A DNA stretch of 64,000 nucleotides from Rheinheimera lutimaris (GCF_013283795.1 NZ_JABSOD010000007.1:1-64000); one strand, 5' to 3'. Positions 18,942-28,003 are shown, counted from the stretch's first letter. Translations and numbers: made by a program. Notes: generated from the letters alone by a model not told the origin.

Positions 18942-19754
18942 CTAAGGGGTTGCATGCTGTTGGATCCGCATATCTTGCAGATTAAGCCCCAACTGCACAT
19001 CAGTTTTCAGGGATAAAATCTGCATAAAAATTTTGATTTGTTCTTTGTGCTGCAGAATTTTCTCGCGTAATTTTTTATGACAATCCGGGTGCTCCAGTGC
19101 TTGTGTCAGGGTAGCTCCCAATGCCATAAGATCATGGGCGCCTTTGGGGCCAATGCCGTGTACACCGGGGATATTGTTAGTACTGTCACCGACCAGGCTC
19201 CAGTAACGCACCAGTTGGTCGCTGCTGACGCCGAACTTTTGCTGCACAGCTTCTTCAGTCTGAAACTGCCTGGCAAAGGCGTCATAAATACCGATGTGTG
19301 GCCCCAGCAACGGCAAAAAGCCTTTATCGGTGGAGACGATGGTTACCTGTTGGCCATGCTGAGCTAATCTGACCGCAACCGAGGCGATAACATCATCGGC
19401 TTCATAATCAGCTTGCTGCACGCTGTTAAACCCTAACGTCTGCGCCGTTTGCTGCAAGCCCGGCAGAGCATCGGCAAGGATGACCGGCATCGGTTTGCGG
19501 TTGGCTTTGTAATCGGCATACAAAGCTTTACGCCACAGGCTGTCACGGCCATCAAATACTAACAACGCATGGCTGGGTTCCAGCTCTGCTTGCAACCTGG
19601 CCAAAGCCTGGCGCAGCATATTTTCAGTGTTGCGGATAATCTGTGCTTTAGTACCTTCGGCCACATCATCCGCTAATGGCAGATACGGCCGCTCCTGCAC
19701 GGCATAAAGCCGTCTGATCAGGTTCAGTGCATCTATCAGCAGCAGATGTGCCAT
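18942..19754 (-). CDS. xni: Flap endonuclease Xni (ExoIX)
   Basis: 270 residues, related to the 5'-3' exonuclease domain of DNA polymerase I. It acts on flap DNA. Features: LLLIDALNLIRRLYA at the start, VFDGRDSLWRKALYADYKANRKP near residue 80, the acidic metal cluster QADYEADDVIAS, VSTDKGFLPLL, and the helix-hairpin-helix GVHGIGPKGAHDL near residue 195. E. coli Xni is 251 residues and lacks some of the metal ligands of the Pol I domain. The ATG overlaps the ppnN stop by one base (TAATG), so translation is probably coupled. Confidence 0.93.
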   Translation of the reverse strand: MAHLLLIDALNLIRRLYAVQERPYLPLADDVAEGTKAQIIRNTENMLRQALARLQAELEPSHALLVFDGRDSLWRKALYADYKANRKPMPVILADALPGLQQTAQTLGFNSVQQADYEADDVIASVAVRLAQHGQQVTIVSTDKGFLPLLGPHIGIYDAFARQFQTEEAVQQKFGVSSDQLVRYWSLVGDSTNNIPGVHGIGPKGAHDLMALGATLTQALEHPDCHKKLREKILQHKEQIKIFMQILSLKTDVQLGLNLQDMRIQQHATP

Positions 19755-21112
19755 TAACGCAGCACCTGATAACAAGGCTCATATTTGCTGCCCGGCAGTT
19801 TCATCCTGCCTTGTTCGACAAAGGCCTGTAGTAGGGTATCCATCATTTGCATCAGTTTAGCTTCACCGGTTATCTGAAATGGCCCATGCTGCCGAATGGC
19901 TTTAATGCCTTCATCTTTTACGTTTCCTGCCACTATGCCGGAAAAAGCGCGGCGCAGGTTAGCCGCCAGTGTCGCGCTGTCCTGATTAGGGTGCAAGTCC
20001 AGTGCGGCCATATTCTGATGATTCGGGATAAAAGGCTGTTGAAAATCAGGCTCTATCTTCAGTGTCCAGTTAAAGTGATACGCATCGCCAACCGACTTGC
20101 GGTAGTGACGCACTTCTGCGGTGGCTTGTTTTAGTTTGCGGGCCACGGCCGGGGCATCATCAATGATAATTTCTATCAGGTTTAATGCGTCATTACCCAA
20201 AGTGTTTTCGATAAAGCCGGCAATATCACGAAAGTACGCTTCGCTTTGCTTCGGTCCGGTTAAAATTATCGGTAAGCTCTGCTGACGGTTATCTTTGTGT
20301 AGCATAATACCTAACAGGTACAGCAGCTCTTCTGCTGTACCTGCGCCGCCCGGGAAAATAATAATGCCGTGCGCTACGCGGACAAAGGCCTCTAAGCGTT
20401 TCTCGATATCAGGCAGGATCACCAGTTCATTAACGATAGGGTTTGGCGGCTCAGCAGCGATAATGCTTGGCTCTGTCAGGCCCAGATAACGGCCACTGCT
20501 GATACGCTGCTTGTTGTGGCCGATGGTAGCGCCTTTCATTGGCCCTTTCATTGCACCCGGGCCGCAGCCGGTGCAAATGTCCATGCCACGCAATCCCAGC
20601 TCATAACCCACTTCTTTGGTGTATTTATATTCTGTTTCGTTAATCGAATGGCCACCCCAGCAGACAATCATATTCGGCTCGTTGCTGGCATCGATAACGC
20701 GGGCATTACGCAGGATGTCAAACACTGTATGGGTAATATGGTCACTGTTATTTAAATCCAACCAGCTTTTGTTGCTTTGCAACCGGCTGTGATAAAACAG
20801 AATATCGCGCAGTACGGCAAACAGGTGCTCGTGGATACCTTTAATAATCTGGCCATCGACAAAAGCACTCAGCGGCGGGTTAAACAGTTCTATTTTAATA
20901 CCACGTTCACGGCTGAGCAGGTTGACAGCAAAATCTTTATACTGCTCGTAGATTTCAGCTGAGCTGTCGGTATGGCTGCCAACATTAAGTACCGCAAGGC
21001 AACAGTTGCGGAACAGATTAAACGCGGCTTGTTGTGTATTTTGTTTTAAATGGTCGACTTCCAGTTGTGACAATAAATCCATAGACCCGAGCGGGTTTAA
21101 TTGCACATGCAT
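19754..21112 (-). CDS. ppnN: Pyrimidine/purine-5'-nucleotide nucleosidase PpnN (YgdH)
   Basis: 452 residues (E. coli 454). It cleaves nucleoside monophosphates to base and ribose-5-phosphate, and the E. coli enzyme is activated by (p)ppGpp. The N-terminus begins [16 protein letters not shown], nearly the E. coli sequence. The catalytic Rossmann-like LOG domain has [14 protein letters not shown] near residue 190 and [17 protein letters not shown] near residue 255. A strong AAGGAG lies seven bases before ATG. It leads a run into xni, the DUF3192 gene and the unknown gene. ppnN, queF, syd and xni are also close together in E. coli. Confidence 0.95.
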   Translation of the reverse strand: MHVQLNPLGSMDLLSQLEVDHLKQNTQQAAFNLFRNCCLAVLNVGSHTDSSAEIYEQYKDFAVNLLSRERGIKIELFNPPLSAFVDGQIIKGIHEHLFAVLRDILFYHSRLQSNKSWLDLNNSDHITHTVFDILRNARVIDASNEPNMIVCWGGHSINETEYKYTKEVGYELGLRGMDICTGCGPGAMKGPMKGATIGHNKQRISSGRYLGLTEPSIIAAEPPNPIVNELVILPDIEKRLEAFVRVAHGIIIFPGGAGTAEELLYLLGIMLHKDNRQQSLPIILTGPKQSEAYFRDIAGFIENTLGNDALNLIEIIIDDAPAVARKLKQATAEVRHYRKSVGDAYHFNWTLKIEPDFQQPFIPNHQNMAALDLHPNQDSATLAANLRRAFSGIVAGNVKDEGIKAIRQHGPFQITGEAKLMQMMDTLLQAFVEQGRMKLPGSKYEPCYQVLR

Positions 21113-21145
21113 ATGTGCTCCTTAATACAATCAGTTAATACCGGT

Positions 21146-22726
21146 TCAGGATGCAGGTTTAAGAATGACCTTATCCCGGCCGGCTTTTTTGGCTTCGTAC
21201 AGCGCCTCATCGGCGCGGTCGAAGGCACTGCGGTTGGTATCCTGTTCGGTAAAGCGGGTTGCACCGAATGAAATGGTAATAGGTACGTTTACATTTTTAA
21301 ATTTAAACGGAATTTTTCCTATTTTCTCTCTTAATGTATTCAGCCGCTTTTCCAGCTCTGCTAACTCGGTTTCCGGAAACAACATAATAAATTCTTCGCC
21401 ACCGTAGCGGGCGATAAAGTCGGTTTCGCGCAGGTTAAGCTTAAGTGTTTTGGCAATGACTTTCAGCGTTTTATCGCCGGCACTGTGGCCATAGCTGTCA
21501 TTGATGTTTTTAAAATGGTCGACGTCTGCCAGTACCACACATAGTGGCTTTTTATAGCGTTGCCAGCGTTTAATTTCTAATTGATAACGCTCATCAAAGG
21601 CGGCACGGTTAGGTATTTCTGTTAAGGCATCTTGCAAGCTGCGGAAATTTTGCTCGGCAATACGCTTTTTGAAGCTGCCGGCGTCGGTTTCCAGCTCACC
21701 CAGCCGTTTCTCCATGTTGCCAAGAGTTGACAACAATTGCTGGCGCTCCTGCTGCTCCAGTTGTTCTTTCTCCCGCAGGGAACCGGTAATCGCGGTGAGC
21801 TTATCACTGACTAAGATTTTTAATTGTTCCAGCGAAGTGGCTTTTTGACTGGCGTGACCAAGATGGTCAATTTGCTGCTCAATTTGTTGATTCAGCAACT
21901 GCATTTTTTGTTTTAAATCAGTAGAGGCGCTGAGTGACGACACTACCGATTGCTGCACGCTGGTCAGGGCGTCATTGAGTTTTAACAGAAAATGTTCAGC
22001 AGACTGGCGTTCGCGGTTAATGCTGCTGATAATAATGCCAATGGTTTTTAAACAGGCTTCCAGCAGGGCATCAATCGGTAGTTTACCCAGCAAGCTTACA
22101 CGGATCTCGTCAATTTCAGCGGCACTGTCTTCGGCAAACGCCAGCTCGCTGAGTAAGTTTGTTAACTCGACGCTGATTTGGCGGCAAATATGGCCATAGC
22201 GCACATCATCATCGCTACCTTCGGCTAACTGATGTTTGGCTTGCAGCACGTTTTGGTACAGTTTGGCCAGCTCAGTTAAGTGCGGTAAAAATGCATGTAC
22301 CGTAGCAGAGGGTTGGCCGACTTTACCCAATAACTCTCTTAAGTCACGGCGCAACTGATCCGGCAGGCCTTTTTGTTGCTGCAACATCTTGCCGGCGTCA
22401 GCCAGGCCCTGCTGCATACGTTGAATATCTGCCTGATGGCGCGATTCCAGTAATTTAAGATTGTCGCTGGTAGCTTCAATAAAAGGCAGCAGCTTTTCCA
22501 GATCGGTGCCACGATTTAGCTCAGTGCGCAGTTTTGCCAAGCGGTTATCCAGCTCAATATCAACACCTTTACACGCCAGTGATAATCTGGATACAAATAA
22601 TGCCAGAATTTTAAACTGTGCTTCATAGGTGTCTTCCAGCGTTTTACGTGCTTTCAGAGCATTGGTCAGTTGTTGATGCGTGTCGTCCTGCAAAGCCACC
22701 ACCTGAGAGTTCATGGTTAAATGCAT
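21146..22726 (-). CDS. Diguanylate cyclase with long coiled-coil N-terminus
   Basis: 526 residues. The C-terminal GGDEF domain (about 360-525) makes cyclic di-GMP. It has LTEIPNRAAFDERY, LADVDHFKNINDSYGHSAGD and the active-site RYGGEEF, so it should be active. I see no clear RxxD inhibitory site five residues before it (the sequence there is NLRETDFIA). Residues 1-350 are helical, with coiled coils rich in Gln/Leu/Glu and no membrane segment, so it is cytoplasmic, sensing an unknown input. Two ATGs (22726, 22714) compete and neither has a good ribosome site. Upstream on the same strand are a 20-codon ORF and a strong terminator, which could attenuate its transcription. Confidence 0.9.
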   Translation of the reverse strand: MHLTMNSQVVALQDDTHQQLTNALKARKTLEDTYEAQFKILALFVSRLSLACKGVDIELDNRLAKLRTELNRGTDLEKLLPFIEATSDNLKLLESRHQADIQRMQQGLADAGKMLQQQKGLPDQLRRDLRELLGKVGQPSATVHAFLPHLTELAKLYQNVLQAKHQLAEGSDDDVRYGHICRQISVELTNLLSELAFAEDSAAEIDEIRVSLLGKLPIDALLEACLKTIGIIISSINRERQSAEHFLLKLNDALTSVQQSVVSSLSASTDLKQKMQLLNQQIEQQIDHLGHASQKATSLEQLKILVSDKLTAITGSLREKEQLEQQERQQLLSTLGNMEKRLGELETDAGSFKKRIAEQNFRSLQDALTEIPNRAAFDERYQLEIKRWQRYKKPLCVVLADVDHFKNINDSYGHSAGDKTLKVIAKTLKLNLRETDFIARYGGEEFIMLFPETELAELEKRLNTLREKIGKIPFKFKNVNVPITISFGATRFTEQDTNRSAFDRADEALYEAKKAGRDKVILKPAS

Positions 22727-22795
22727 GTTTAGGCGTAAGTATATCGACTATCGCTGTAAATGCGATCACTGATTGTACAGAAATAAGCTAAATGT

Positions 22796-22823
22796 AAAAA
22801 AACAGCGGGCAAAAGCCCGCTGT
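22796..22823 (-). terminator. Strong terminator between the 20-aa ORF and the diguanylate cyclase
   Basis: On the minus strand ACAGCGGGC TTTT GCCCGCTGT is followed by further T (seven A on the plus strand, 22796-22802). The nine-pair stem lies about 22 bases past the stop of the small ORF and about 70 bases before the cyclase start. It either closes a separate small transcript or acts as an attenuator. Confidence 0.9.
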
Positions 22824-22845
22824 GGTAAGGGATGTTTTTGCCGGT

Positions 22846-22908
22846 TTACCGTTTACACAGGTAATAAGGTAACCAGGTCTGTTCTTCAGTAGAGGTAAGA
22901 TATTGCAT
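22846..22908 (-). CDS. Putative 20-residue peptide or leader ORF
   Basis: Reads MQYLTSTEEQTWLPYYLCKR then stop. The ATG is preceded by AACAAGGA with nine-base spacing, a good ribosome site. A strong terminator follows 22 bases after the stop, and the diguanylate cyclase gene follows on the same strand. The C-terminal half is aromatic (W, YY) and ends C-K-R. I do not recognise the family. It may be a free-standing microprotein, a signal-like peptide, or an attenuation leader for the cyclase. About 250 bases of AT-rich DNA upstream of it (to 23158) hold nothing else convincing beyond a 16-codon ORF with no ribosome site. Confidence 0.5.
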   Translation of the reverse strand: MQYLTSTEEQTWLPYYLCKR

Positions 22909-23158
22909 AATCAGCATTCCTTGTTGGAACTACTGTCCGGCAGTCCGTCTGCCAAACGCCGACTATTTAAACAGAAACAGGGCTTTTTTGAAAGTTGGAA
23001 GGTATTGTTTCATTTGTTGTTTCAGTTTTTGGCTGTATTTTAAAATGTACAGGCCAGCGTTACACTTTAAAGTTATTGATAAATAACGATTAATTATTTA
23101 TGCACTTCCTGCTGTTGGTTGTTTTTGTGAAAGTGATGCTGTTTTATAACGACATAAC

Positions 23159-24001
23159 TTACTGTCTGCTAAGGCGGATCACCGGCGGCGGGCAGGGCTC
23201 ACTGGCGCGCCAGGGATTAATATCCAGGCCGCCGCGTCTGGTATAGCGGGCATAGACGGCCAGAAAAGATGGCTGGCAGCGTGACCAGATATCAGCGAAA
23301 ATACGTTCGACACACTGCTCATGAAATTCGTTATGGCTGCGAAAGCTGATCAAATAGCGCAGCAGTGCTTCATGGTTCAGTGCTTTGCCGCGGTAGTGAA
23401 TATAAACACTGGCCCAGTCAGGCTGGGAGGTGATTAAGCAGTTTGATTTAAGCAAATGCGAGTGCAGTTTTTCTTCAACAATATCGGCGTCGGTTTGGGT
23501 TTGCAGCAAGCCGGCATCGTATTGATACTGATCAATTTCAATATCCAAATCATCAATGCAGCGACCCGGGATCCAGGTCGGTTGAAATGCCATAATTTCA
23601 TTGACGTTGTGCAGGCTGACTTTTACCGGTTTGCCGGCACAGGCGGATAAGTCGCGCTGTAAATGTTGATATACCTGGCCAAGATCAGAAAAGCGACTTT
23701 GGTTAAAACTGTTCAGGTACAATTTAAAGGATTTGGATTCAATTAAGTTAGCTGAATCAAACGGTACGACAAAGGTAGCCAGTGCTACCATTGGTTTACC
23801 TTTGGCATTAAGCCAGGACAGTTCGTAACCGTGCCAGATATCCTGACCGACAAAAGGCAATGCAGCGGGGTCTAAGCCAATATCATCCCTGCCTAAACTG
23901 CGCGGCACCGCTTGTAATAAACCGGCGTCGTATTTATCGGCATAGGCGGTAACTTTACCAAGGCTTAGCCCGGCAAGAAGATCTGAGTGGCTGCTGGTCA
24001 T
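23159..24001 (-). CDS. queF: NADPH-dependent preQ0 reductase QueF, type II
   Basis: Reduces 7-cyano-7-deazaguanine to preQ1, the last free-base step of queuosine synthesis. 280 residues (E. coli 282), the two-domain form. The substrate side has the QueF motif [13 protein letters not shown] near residue 90. The catalytic cysteine is in [13 protein letters not shown] near residue 190, followed by [12 protein letters not shown] with the proton-donating region. The start at 24001 aligns with E. coli QueF; 24016 is an upstream ATG without a better ribosome site. It is divergent from syd, as these genes are also neighbours in E. coli. Confidence 0.94.
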   Translation of the reverse strand: MTSSHSDLLAGLSLGKVTAYADKYDAGLLQAVPRSLGRDDIGLDPAALPFVGQDIWHGYELSWLNAKGKPMVALATFVVPFDSANLIESKSFKLYLNSFNQSRFSDLGQVYQHLQRDLSACAGKPVKVSLHNVNEIMAFQPTWIPGRCIDDLDIEIDQYQYDAGLLQTQTDADIVEEKLHSHLLKSNCLITSQPDWASVYIHYRGKALNHEALLRYLISFRSHNEFHEQCVERIFADIWSRCQPSFLAVYARYTRRGGLDINPWRASEPCPPPVIRLSRQ

Positions 24002-24076
24002 GTCTGCTTTTGTCATCACGGCGTAGTTAGCGTTACAATGACGCCAAGTTTATCATAAAGTTTGACGGAAGGTCGC

Positions 24077-24628
24077 GTGACTCTGGCAACGAATTACAGC
24101 CAATTTATCCAACAAGCCATTCAATGGCATCAACAGCAGCAGCTGACACTCAGTAGTTGGGCAGATCCGGCCAGCCCATCGCCTTGCCAGCAAGGTGATA
24201 TTGTCGATAACACGGTACAGTGGCAACCGGTGTTACAACAGCCGGCTGCCGATTTCAGTAATGTAGAGCAGGCACTGGAATTGCAGTTACACACTGATAT
24301 AAAAACGTTTTATCAGCTGTATTACGGTGCTGGCCTGGCCGCCTCACACCCACGCGGTAAACTGGCGCTGCTGATGGTGTGGAACAGTGATGATGTAAAA
24401 CGGCTGCAGGAAAATATTATCGGTCATATCATTATGAAGCGGCGGTTAAAGCAGCGTGAAACGGTATTTTTTGCGACCACGGAAGATGATGAAATACTGC
24501 TGTCGGTGCTAAACAGCAGCGGCGAGGTGTATCTGGAGCATGTTGGTCGAGAGGTGACAGAAAAGCTGGCGGATAATCTGGCTGACTTTCTGGCACAGTT
24601 GACGCCGTGCGGTTACGACGGGCTTTGA
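24077..24628 (+). CDS. syd: SecY-interacting protein Syd
   Basis: 183 residues (E. coli 181). A cytosolic protein that binds SecY and appears to act as a quality check on translocon assembly. Similarity includes SPC near residue 35, VQWQPV, VEQALELQLHTDIKTFY, RLQENIIGHIIMKRRLK and LSVLNSSGEVYLE. A GTG start is chosen because GGAAGG ends four bases before it and it gives the family length; a TTG five codons earlier would place the ribosome site inside the gene. Its 3' end overlaps the convergent DUF2310 gene by 16 bases. Confidence 0.9.
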   Translation: MTLATNYSQFIQQAIQWHQQQQLTLSSWADPASPSPCQQGDIVDNTVQWQPVLQQPAADFSNVEQALELQLHTDIKTFYQLYYGAGLAASHPRGKLALLMVWNSDDVKRLQENIIGHIIMKRRLKQRETVFFATTEDDEILLSVLNSSGEVYLEHVGREVTEKLADNLADFLAQLTPCGYDGL

Positions 24629-25392
24629 CAATCCCAGGCTATATTGCTGACTAAACGGCAATGCCGGCACTGAAAATCAAACAGCTGGTGCAGCGGCCGG
24701 GCTAAGCGCCAGTCGCCACCGCAGCCGGGGCAGGTTTTACCGGCTTCCGCTGTGCAATCCATCGTGCTGCCGCTGTAGAGTGCGTAGTACACCGCTTTGC
24801 TGTTGGCTTTTTCCAGTTGTGTTGCCAACCTGCGGCCTTGCTTATTTAAGTTGCTGTTAAGCTGCTGCAAACTGCGCTCAGCGCTTTTAAGCAGCACTCT
24901 GCTGTGTTGCATTTGAATTTCGTCCAATGCCTGGTACTGCAACTGCCAGCGGATCAGCTGCTCATAATCCGCTCCGCTATTGTGCAGTTTATACAATGGC
25001 ACCGGCGCAAAATGCTCGCCGCAGCGCAGTGCTGAGCAGGTATCACTAAAACGACTGTACAAAATGTAGAAACCGGCGCTGTCACAGGGATCGGTGTGCT
25101 GCGACATCAAATCCATGCCTTGCAGTTGCAGTTGCGGATAAGCCAACCCGGCCTCAGCCAATTGCTCCAGTGCATAAAGGCCACGTGCACTGTGATATTT
25201 TTGCAGCAGCGCATCTTCTGCCGGCAGCACAACCCGGCTGCTAAAGCTGTCTTGTTGCCAGGCAGTAGGAAATTCGCGGCCAAGTATCTGACCGTTAAAA
25301 ATCAACGCTTCAATATAGCGGCGAATAGCCGTTTCGGCGCGATTGAAATCGGTATCGGCAATCAGTTTAAACCGCAGCTGTGCGACATACAT
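24613..25392 (-). CDS. DUF2310 zinc-ribbon protein
   Basis: 259 residues. Matches DUF2310, described as zinc-ribbon-containing and possibly nucleic-acid binding. The C-terminus carries the ribbon: CPGCGGDW near residue 219, then CRHCRLVSN near 242. Two further cysteine pairs (DTCSALRCG) lie mid-protein. The N-terminus MYVAQLRFKLIADTDFN is typical of the family. No signal or membrane segment. It follows a 96-residue hypothetical gene by two bases, so the two form an operon, and it overlaps syd tail to tail. Cellular role unknown. Confidence 0.85.
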   Translation of the reverse strand: MYVAQLRFKLIADTDFNRAETAIRRYIEALIFNGQILGREFPTAWQQDSFSSRVVLPAEDALLQKYHSARGLYALEQLAEAGLAYPQLQLQGMDLMSQHTDPCDSAGFYILYSRFSDTCSALRCGEHFAPVPLYKLHNSGADYEQLIRWQLQYQALDEIQMQHSRVLLKSAERSLQQLNSNLNKQGRRLATQLEKANSKAVYYALYSGSTMDCTAEAGKTCPGCGGDWRLARPLHQLFDFQCRHCRLVSNIAWDCQSPS

Positions 25393-25394
25393 AG

Positions 25395-25685
25395 TTAGTT
25401 ATCCAACTTCGCCAGCAGTAAATCCAGTTTGGCTTCGATACGCGCCAGGGCGGCCGCCAGGTCGCTATTATCGGCCTCAGTTTCAGGCGTTGTGGCAGCG
25501 GGTTCTGCGCTTGTAATAACACTGGCTACCGTGGGATTGTTGCGCCAGTGCTGATAAGCAGCGAACAGTTGTTGCGGTGGCAGTTGCCCTGCCAGCCTGG
25601 CACGAAACAGCGCCAGGCAGGGAGTTTTGCCTTCCTGTTGCAGTTGTGCGGCTACTTGCTGCAGTAGTTGTACCGGGTCTGTCAT
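25395..25685 (-). CDS. Hypothetical protein upstream of the DUF2310 gene
   Basis: 96 residues, not recognised. The N-terminal half has alternating helices (LLQQVAAQLQQEG, CLALFRARLAG, LFAAYQHWRNN) that could form a small helical DNA- or protein-binding domain. A Thr/Glu/Ala-rich linker follows, then a C-terminal Leu-heptad helix (LAAALARIEAKLDLLLAKLD) that looks like an oligomerising coiled coil. It is two bases from the DUF2310 gene, so a joint role is likely. No strong Shine-Dalgarno before the ATG. Confidence 0.65.
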   Translation of the reverse strand: MTDPVQLLQQVAAQLQQEGKTPCLALFRARLAGQLPPQQLFAAYQHWRNNPTVASVITSAEPAATTPETEADNSDLAAALARIEAKLDLLLAKLDN

Positions 25686-25860
25686 TTGCTTTGCCTGTTT
25701 GACTAACTAGTGGTGGAATTTACCACTGATAGCTATTGAATAGTAGCTGGATTTTATTAACCTTATGTTTTATATAGGTTTAATCTGTGGCATGCTCTTT
25801 GCTGACTGTATAGGAGCCTGAAACGACGGCTACTTGATAAAACAACACAGGAAAATCATT

Positions 25861-26220
25861 ATGTCAGGAAAGTTTTTTATTGCTGCAGCTTTAGCAGTGA
25901 CGTTGTCGGGATGTGTTATTGCCGTTGGTGGCGACCGCGAGTTTGATAATGACAGCAGTTGGAAGAAAACCCAGCAATATAATCAGCAACAAATCAATAA
26001 GCTGGCATTAGATACCAGCGCAGATGATGTCCGCACGTTGTTAGGTACGCCGGATTTTACCGAATCGTTCAGCCATGAAGGTGAAACGGTAACGGTGCTG
26101 TTTTATCGTACCCATCATGCCAAAAGTGATGGTAAAACCTCAAAAGAAGAATGCACGCCGCTGATCTTCAGACAAAACCGTTTAACCGGTTGGGGCGACA
26201 AAGCATATAAATATCTGTAA
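25861..26220 (+). CDS. DUF3192 lipoprotein
   Basis: 119 residues. Signal peptide with lipobox LSGC (Cys about residue 18), so a membrane lipoprotein. DUF3192 core: a lead segment LDTSADDVRTLLGTPDFTE, then VLFYRTHHAKSDGKTSKEECTPLIFRQNRLTGWG. The first part resembles the opening helix of SmpA/OmlA-type small periplasmic domains. ATG is preceded by ACAGGAAA; a TTG nine codons earlier is rejected since it would precede the signal peptide with charged residues. A paralogue lies at 18512. Role unknown. Confidence 0.85.
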   Translation: MSGKFFIAAALAVTLSGCVIAVGGDREFDNDSSWKKTQQYNQQQINKLALDTSADDVRTLLGTPDFTESFSHEGETVTVLFYRTHHAKSDGKTSKEECTPLIFRQNRLTGWGDKAYKYL

Positions 26221-26254
26221 GCCTGAACATATCGATAATAAACCGCTCTGCAGC

Positions 26255-26482
26255 TCAGTGCAGCAGAGCGTTCAGCTCATCGATAATCTCACACCACTCG
26301 GCGTCCTGCTTTAACGACTCGCGCAGAAAACCGGCCTGGGCACTGTTCCAAAACGGCGCATCCTGAATGGCCATGCCCGGTGCCAACTTATGTTGTTGAA
26401 TAAACTGCGCCATAGCTTGTTCGTTGTTGTTTAGCCCAAGTTGAGCAAACAAGGTGCGCAGGTTGTGCTCTGACATATCCAT
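26255..26482 (-). CDS. DUF2789 family protein
   Basis: 75 residues, the full DUF2789 domain: MDMSEHNLRTLFAQLGL, a central LAPGMAIQDAPFWN and a C-terminal FLRESLKQDAEW. Helical, soluble, no known function. The start is the ATG preceded by AGGAGACGTTAT; a much longer open frame exists upstream but has no ribosome site and would run into the promoter of the divergent acetyltransferase gene. Monocistronic. Confidence 0.88.
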   Translation of the reverse strand: MDMSEHNLRTLFAQLGLNNNEQAMAQFIQQHKLAPGMAIQDAPFWNSAQAGFLRESLKQDAEWCEIIDELNALLH

Positions 26483-26615
26483 ATAACGTCTCCTGTTTAA
26501 AGCCTTGCTGTAAGCATAGCCAGCTTTGCGACGGATTGCTGTGATCGGTTGCTTGGCAATTGATAGCCGCACTGCTATTGTGGATAAAAAAACAACAATA
26601 TCAAACGGGGAATTT

Positions 26616-27269
26616 ATGTTAGCTGAACTTAATGCGGTAGCGCCGGACCGGTTAAAAGCCATGTTACTCAGTGCTGATGAGTTAAAATTGGCGGCGTCGT
26701 TGCTGTATCAGTCTTATCATGACGACCCGTTGTTTATGGAGATTTTTCGTGCGGAAAAGCCGGACTATGAACAGCGTTTACGGGCAGCAATCAGAGAGGA
26801 GCTTAATACCTTCTGGCAAGCCAAACAGCCGATGATAGGCTTGTTTAATGCAGAGCAGTTGTTGGGCGTGGCTTGTGTTATCGCACCGGACTCCGGCATA
26901 GGCGCCGGCAGGCTGTGGCACTGGCGCTTGAAAATGCTGCTGACAGCCGGTTATGTTTCTACCAAACAGTTGCTGGAGAAAGAGCAAAAAATTCATGCCG
27001 CCATGCCGGCGCAGCATTATCATATGTTGGCTTTTATTGCTGTGGCACCAAAGCAACAGCATTTGGGGTTGGGGCATTATCTTATCCATGCGGTGGATTC
27101 TATTGTCGACAAAGATCAGCAATCTGCCGGTATAGGCGTGTTTGTAACACTGGAAAAGTACCTGGCTTTTTTTGCCGATGATAAATATCAACCGGTCACC
27201 GAACTGGCGTTTAATACGGTAAGTGGTACCCTGATGTTCCGGCCGCGGCAGCAGATGGCCGTTGAATAA
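26616..27269 (+). CDS. GNAT family N-acetyltransferase
   Basis: 217 residues. The acetyl-CoA-binding motif A is visible as LAFIAVAPKQQHLGLGHYLI near residue 132, followed by a helix and the VTLEKYLAFFADDKYQPVTE region typical of the GNAT C-terminal half. The N-terminal LLYQSYHDDPLFMEIF is also common in this group. The substrate is not deducible. ATG is preceded by CGGGGAA. It lies nine or more bases before the Mpo1-like gene on the same strand, likely co-transcribed. Confidence 0.8.
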   Translation: MLAELNAVAPDRLKAMLLSADELKLAASLLYQSYHDDPLFMEIFRAEKPDYEQRLRAAIREELNTFWQAKQPMIGLFNAEQLLGVACVIAPDSGIGAGRLWHWRLKMLLTAGYVSTKQLLEKEQKIHAAMPAQHYHMLAFIAVAPKQQHLGLGHYLIHAVDSIVDKDQQSAGIGVFVTLEKYLAFFADDKYQPVTELAFNTVSGTLMFRPRQQMAVE

Positions 27270-27284
27270 GCAGGGGCAATGCCT

Positions 27285-27602
27285 ATGAACACATTTCGCA
27301 GTTTCGCCGAGTTTTATCCGTATTATTTAAGCGAGCATCGCAACCCGGTGTGCCGTGCTCTGCACTATACCGGCAGCACTTTAGTTATTGCTGTGTTGGT
27401 GTATGCGTTGTTTACGCAGCAATGGCTTTGGTTGTGGCTACTGCCGCTGATCGGCTATGGTTTTGCCTGGGTTGGTCATTTTGTGTTTGAACACAATAAG
27501 CCGGCTACGTTCCGGTACCCGTTTTACAGTTTGGCTGCAGATTGGGTTATGTTAAAAGACTTTCTCACCGGACAATTAAAGCACAAATTACCGGCTAATT
27601 AA
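27285..27602 (+). CDS. Mpo1-like (DUF962) membrane protein
   Basis: 105 residues. The opening FRSFAEFYPYYLSEHRNPVCRALHYTG is the family hallmark, with two or three hydrophobic helices (about 28-45, 48-68) and a HFVFEHNKPATF motif. Yeast Mpo1 is an iron-dependent dioxygenase that alpha-oxidises 2-hydroxy fatty acids; whether this bacterial member does so is inference. Histidines in HRN, HY, GHF and EHN could be iron ligands. The second in-frame ATG is favoured by AGGGG spacing; the first, two codons earlier, is possible. Its tail overlaps the convergent DUF3301 gene by eight bases. Confidence 0.82.
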   Translation: MNTFRSFAEFYPYYLSEHRNPVCRALHYTGSTLVIAVLVYALFTQQWLWLWLLPLIGYGFAWVGHFVFEHNKPATFRYPFYSLAADWVMLKDFLTGQLKHKLPAN

Positions 27603-27894
27603 TGCGGTACGCCGGTAAATTAAACGCGGCGAGGCGCATGCCGCTAAGTAATAACTCTGCCTGATAGCGGCTTTCGCCGTCACCGCTGAAGTCAACCTGA
27701 TACAGCGTAATAAAGCGTAACCGGCCGTTAATCCTGCGAAAACTGTGGCCACTACGGCCGCAGTCTAACAGCTGCAGCTGTTGTTGCTGACACAGTTGGC
27801 GGGCTACCACAACAGCCCGCTCATCTTGCTTGCGTTGCAGCCAAAATACATAACAGATACTGCTGATTGCCAGCAGTAATAATACCGAACCCAT
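27595..27894 (-). CDS. DUF3301 membrane protein
   Basis: 99 residues. N-terminal hydrophobic helix (MGSVLLLLAISSICYVFWL) followed by the DUF3301 pattern RQLCQQQQLQLLDCGRS, RRINGRLRFITLYQVDFSGDGESRY. Probably an inner-membrane protein with a small cytoplasmic or periplasmic domain. Function unknown. A good GGAGTAAAGT ribosome site precedes the ATG. It is convergent with the Mpo1-like gene and divergent from yqcC. Confidence 0.82.
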   Translation of the reverse strand: MGSVLLLLAISSICYVFWLQRKQDERAVVVARQLCQQQQLQLLDCGRSGHSFRRINGRLRFITLYQVDFSGDGESRYQAELLLSGMRLAAFNLPAYRIN

Positions 27895-28003
27895 ACTTTA
27901 CTCCTAAAGCTATCAGCAGATAATGCTGATTAGTCTGCTGTTTTACAAGGGCTGGCTGAAGCTTTAGCTTATGGTAAACTGCCTGGCTTATTATGAGGTC
28001 GTT

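Noticed and set aside
22963..23013. 16-codon minus-strand ORF (MKQYLPTFKKALFLFK) upstream of the 20-codon ORF
   Set aside because: No Shine-Dalgarno and an AT-rich setting. Its similar opening to the 20-residue peptide may be chance; not listed as a gene.
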